From positions 1 to 5,622 of the forward strand of contig CAIOTP010000087.1 of assembly GCA_903861235.1 (NCBI GenBank): a DNA stretch of 5,622 bases, in the 5' to 3' direction. Below the pieces are notes generated by a model, which saw only the letters and a program-made list of their open reading frames with translations, was not told the origin of the DNA and searched no databases. The stretch's first letter is position 1; each line of letters starts with the position of its first letter. Source of the DNA: an uncultured bacterium. Its GTDB lineage: Bacteria; Planctomycetota; Phycisphaerae; Phycisphaerales; SM1A02. Made by a program: the position numbers and the translations under genes. Positions 4,989-5,622 of this stretch are shown here, one piece after another.

Positions 4989-5622
4989 ATGCAAACGACC
5001 AGCACCACCGCACCGCCCGCCATCCGCACCCTTGCGGCGCTTCGCGCCTCCGGCTGGCGATCAAGGAGCGTGAAGCAGGAGCTGCGCGAGAACTTCGAGC
5101 GCGCCTTGGCCCAGGCCGTGGCGGCCGGCGAGCGCGGGGCGTCCAGCCTCTTCCCCGGCATCGTGGGCTACGACGACACGGTGCTGCCCGACCTGGCCAC
5201 GGCCATCATCGCCGGGCATGACCTGCTCTTCCTGGGCGAGAAGGGGCAGGGCAAGAGCCGGCTCATGCGCATGCTGCCGGGGTTCCTGGACGAGTGGATT
5301 CCGCACCTGGACCTTCCCGGCTGCCCCGTGCACGAGGACCCGGAGCGGCCGATCACGCGAGCGGGTCGCGAGCTGCTTGCCGGCAAGCCACCGGAGTCGG
5401 TGCCGATCGCCTGGTGGCATCGGGCCGACCGTTACGCCGAGCGACTGGCGCCCGGCACCAAGTTCGCCGACCTGATCGGCGAGATCGATCCCGCCAAGCT
5501 GGTGGCGGGCACCTCCATGGGTGCCGAGGAGGCGCTGCACTTCGGGCTCGTGCCGCGCATGCACCGCGGCGTCTTCGCCATGAACGAGCTGCCGGACCTG
5601 GACGAGCTGGTGCAGGTGGGCC
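4989..5622 (+). CDS. AAA+ ATPase, magnesium-chelatase/MoxR-like (3' end outside window)
   Basis: The frame is open to the right edge and gives 211 N-terminal residues. An N-terminal segment (about 11-60: LAALRASGWRSRSVKQELR, then LFPGIVGYDD) precedes a P-loop, GEKGQGKS at 83-90 (Walker A). DLIGEIDP (161-168) and RGVFAMNELPDL (193-204) follow. The latter is the Walker B region, with Asn199-Glu200 where Asp-Glu is usual in AAA+ proteins. From memory this matches a family of stand-alone ATPases often annotated as magnesium chelatase or ChlI-like, in which an Asn-Glu pair here is common. Such ATPases commonly work with a von Willebrand A-domain partner, possibly encoded beyond the edge. A role in chlorophyll synthesis is not implied; the substrate is unknown and a chaperone-like remodelling role is inference. 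ATG 4989 is the first possible start after the in-frame TAG at 4947-4949. It keeps the conserved N-terminal segment that the next candidate (GTG, residue 28) would lose. No strong Shine-Dalgarno site is present. Confidence 0.85.
   Translation, partial: MQTTSTTAPPAIRTLAALRASGWRSRSVKQELRENFERALAQAVAAGERGASSLFPGIVGYDDTVLPDLATAIIAGHDLLFLGEKGQGKSRLMRMLPGFLDEWIPHLDLPGCPVHEDPERPITRAGRELLAGKPPESVPIAWWHRADRYAERLAPGTKFADLIGEIDPAKLVAGTSMGAEEALHFGLVPRMHRGVFAMNELPDLDELVQVG

Noticed and set aside
3501..4994. 497-codon open frame on the minus strand
   Set aside because: It lies opposite the end of mnmG and the whole cyclase-PilZ gene, whose catalytic residues are intact; no motif supports the antisense frame.
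4951..5073. Reading frame from the ATG inside the second TAGCATGA, overlapping the ATPase start
   Set aside because: It too starts inside the predicted promoter, and it overlaps the ATPase frame, which has conserved residues from its own ATG.
5061..5564. 167-codon open frame on the minus strand
   Set aside because: It overlaps the ATPase gene, which carries Walker motifs; the composition is typical of a shadow frame.
1..5622. Mobile elements, CRISPR arrays, tRNA or rRNA genes, phage or defence genes
   Set aside because: I saw no repeated spacer pattern, transposase or recombinase motif, terminal inverted repeats, tRNA-like cloverleaf or rRNA sequence. All long frames with motifs are ordinary chromosomal genes.

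Overview
This window is a slice of a high-GC bacterial chromosome, roughly 70% G+C by eye. It is packed with housekeeping-type genes and shows no sign of mobile DNA, CRISPR, rRNA or tRNA. The lineage cannot be fixed from the sequence. The GC level, the near absence of Shine-Dalgarno sites, the sequence style of the M17 peptidase and the chelatase-like ATPase all fit a planctomycete-type bacterium, perhaps Phycisphaerae. That is an impression, not a demonstrated placement.

Layout from left to right. (1) The 3' end of a ribose-5-phosphate isomerase B gene (rpiB, + strand, cut by the left edge). (2) A complete M17 leucyl aminopeptidase (pepA, - strand) converging on rpiB. The two stop codons lie in opposite arms of one short hairpin. 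(3) A 61-bp divergent promoter region, arranged symmetrically around a 7-bp inverted repeat. (4) A complete mnmG (gidA, + strand), the FAD enzyme of tRNA wobble-uridine modification, with a lineage-type insertion near residues 142-180. (5) After 23 bp, a complete one-piece regulator joining a class III nucleotide cyclase domain to a C-terminal PilZ domain. (6) A 135-bp gap holding a stop-codon hairpin, a promoter-like -10 box and a leader hairpin. (7) The first 211 residues of an AAA+ ATPase of the magnesium-chelatase/MoxR-like type, cut by the right edge.

The most interesting protein is the cyclase-PilZ fusion. Its cyclase half keeps every catalytic residue and has the Lys/Thr substrate pair of class IIIb adenylate cyclases. 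Its PilZ half keeps RxxxR but has Gly where Ser is usual in the second c-di-GMP motif. It is a candidate single-protein link from c-di-GMP to cAMP.

The most interesting DNA-level pattern is the set of TANNNT -10-like boxes. They sit 6-9 nt before the start codons of mnmG, the cyclase gene and pepA, so these mRNAs should have no leader or almost none. The ATPase gene has the same box but keeps a leader of about 30 nt. Apart from the probable shared strand and possible read-through from mnmG into the cyclase gene, nothing here shows that the genes form one pathway.
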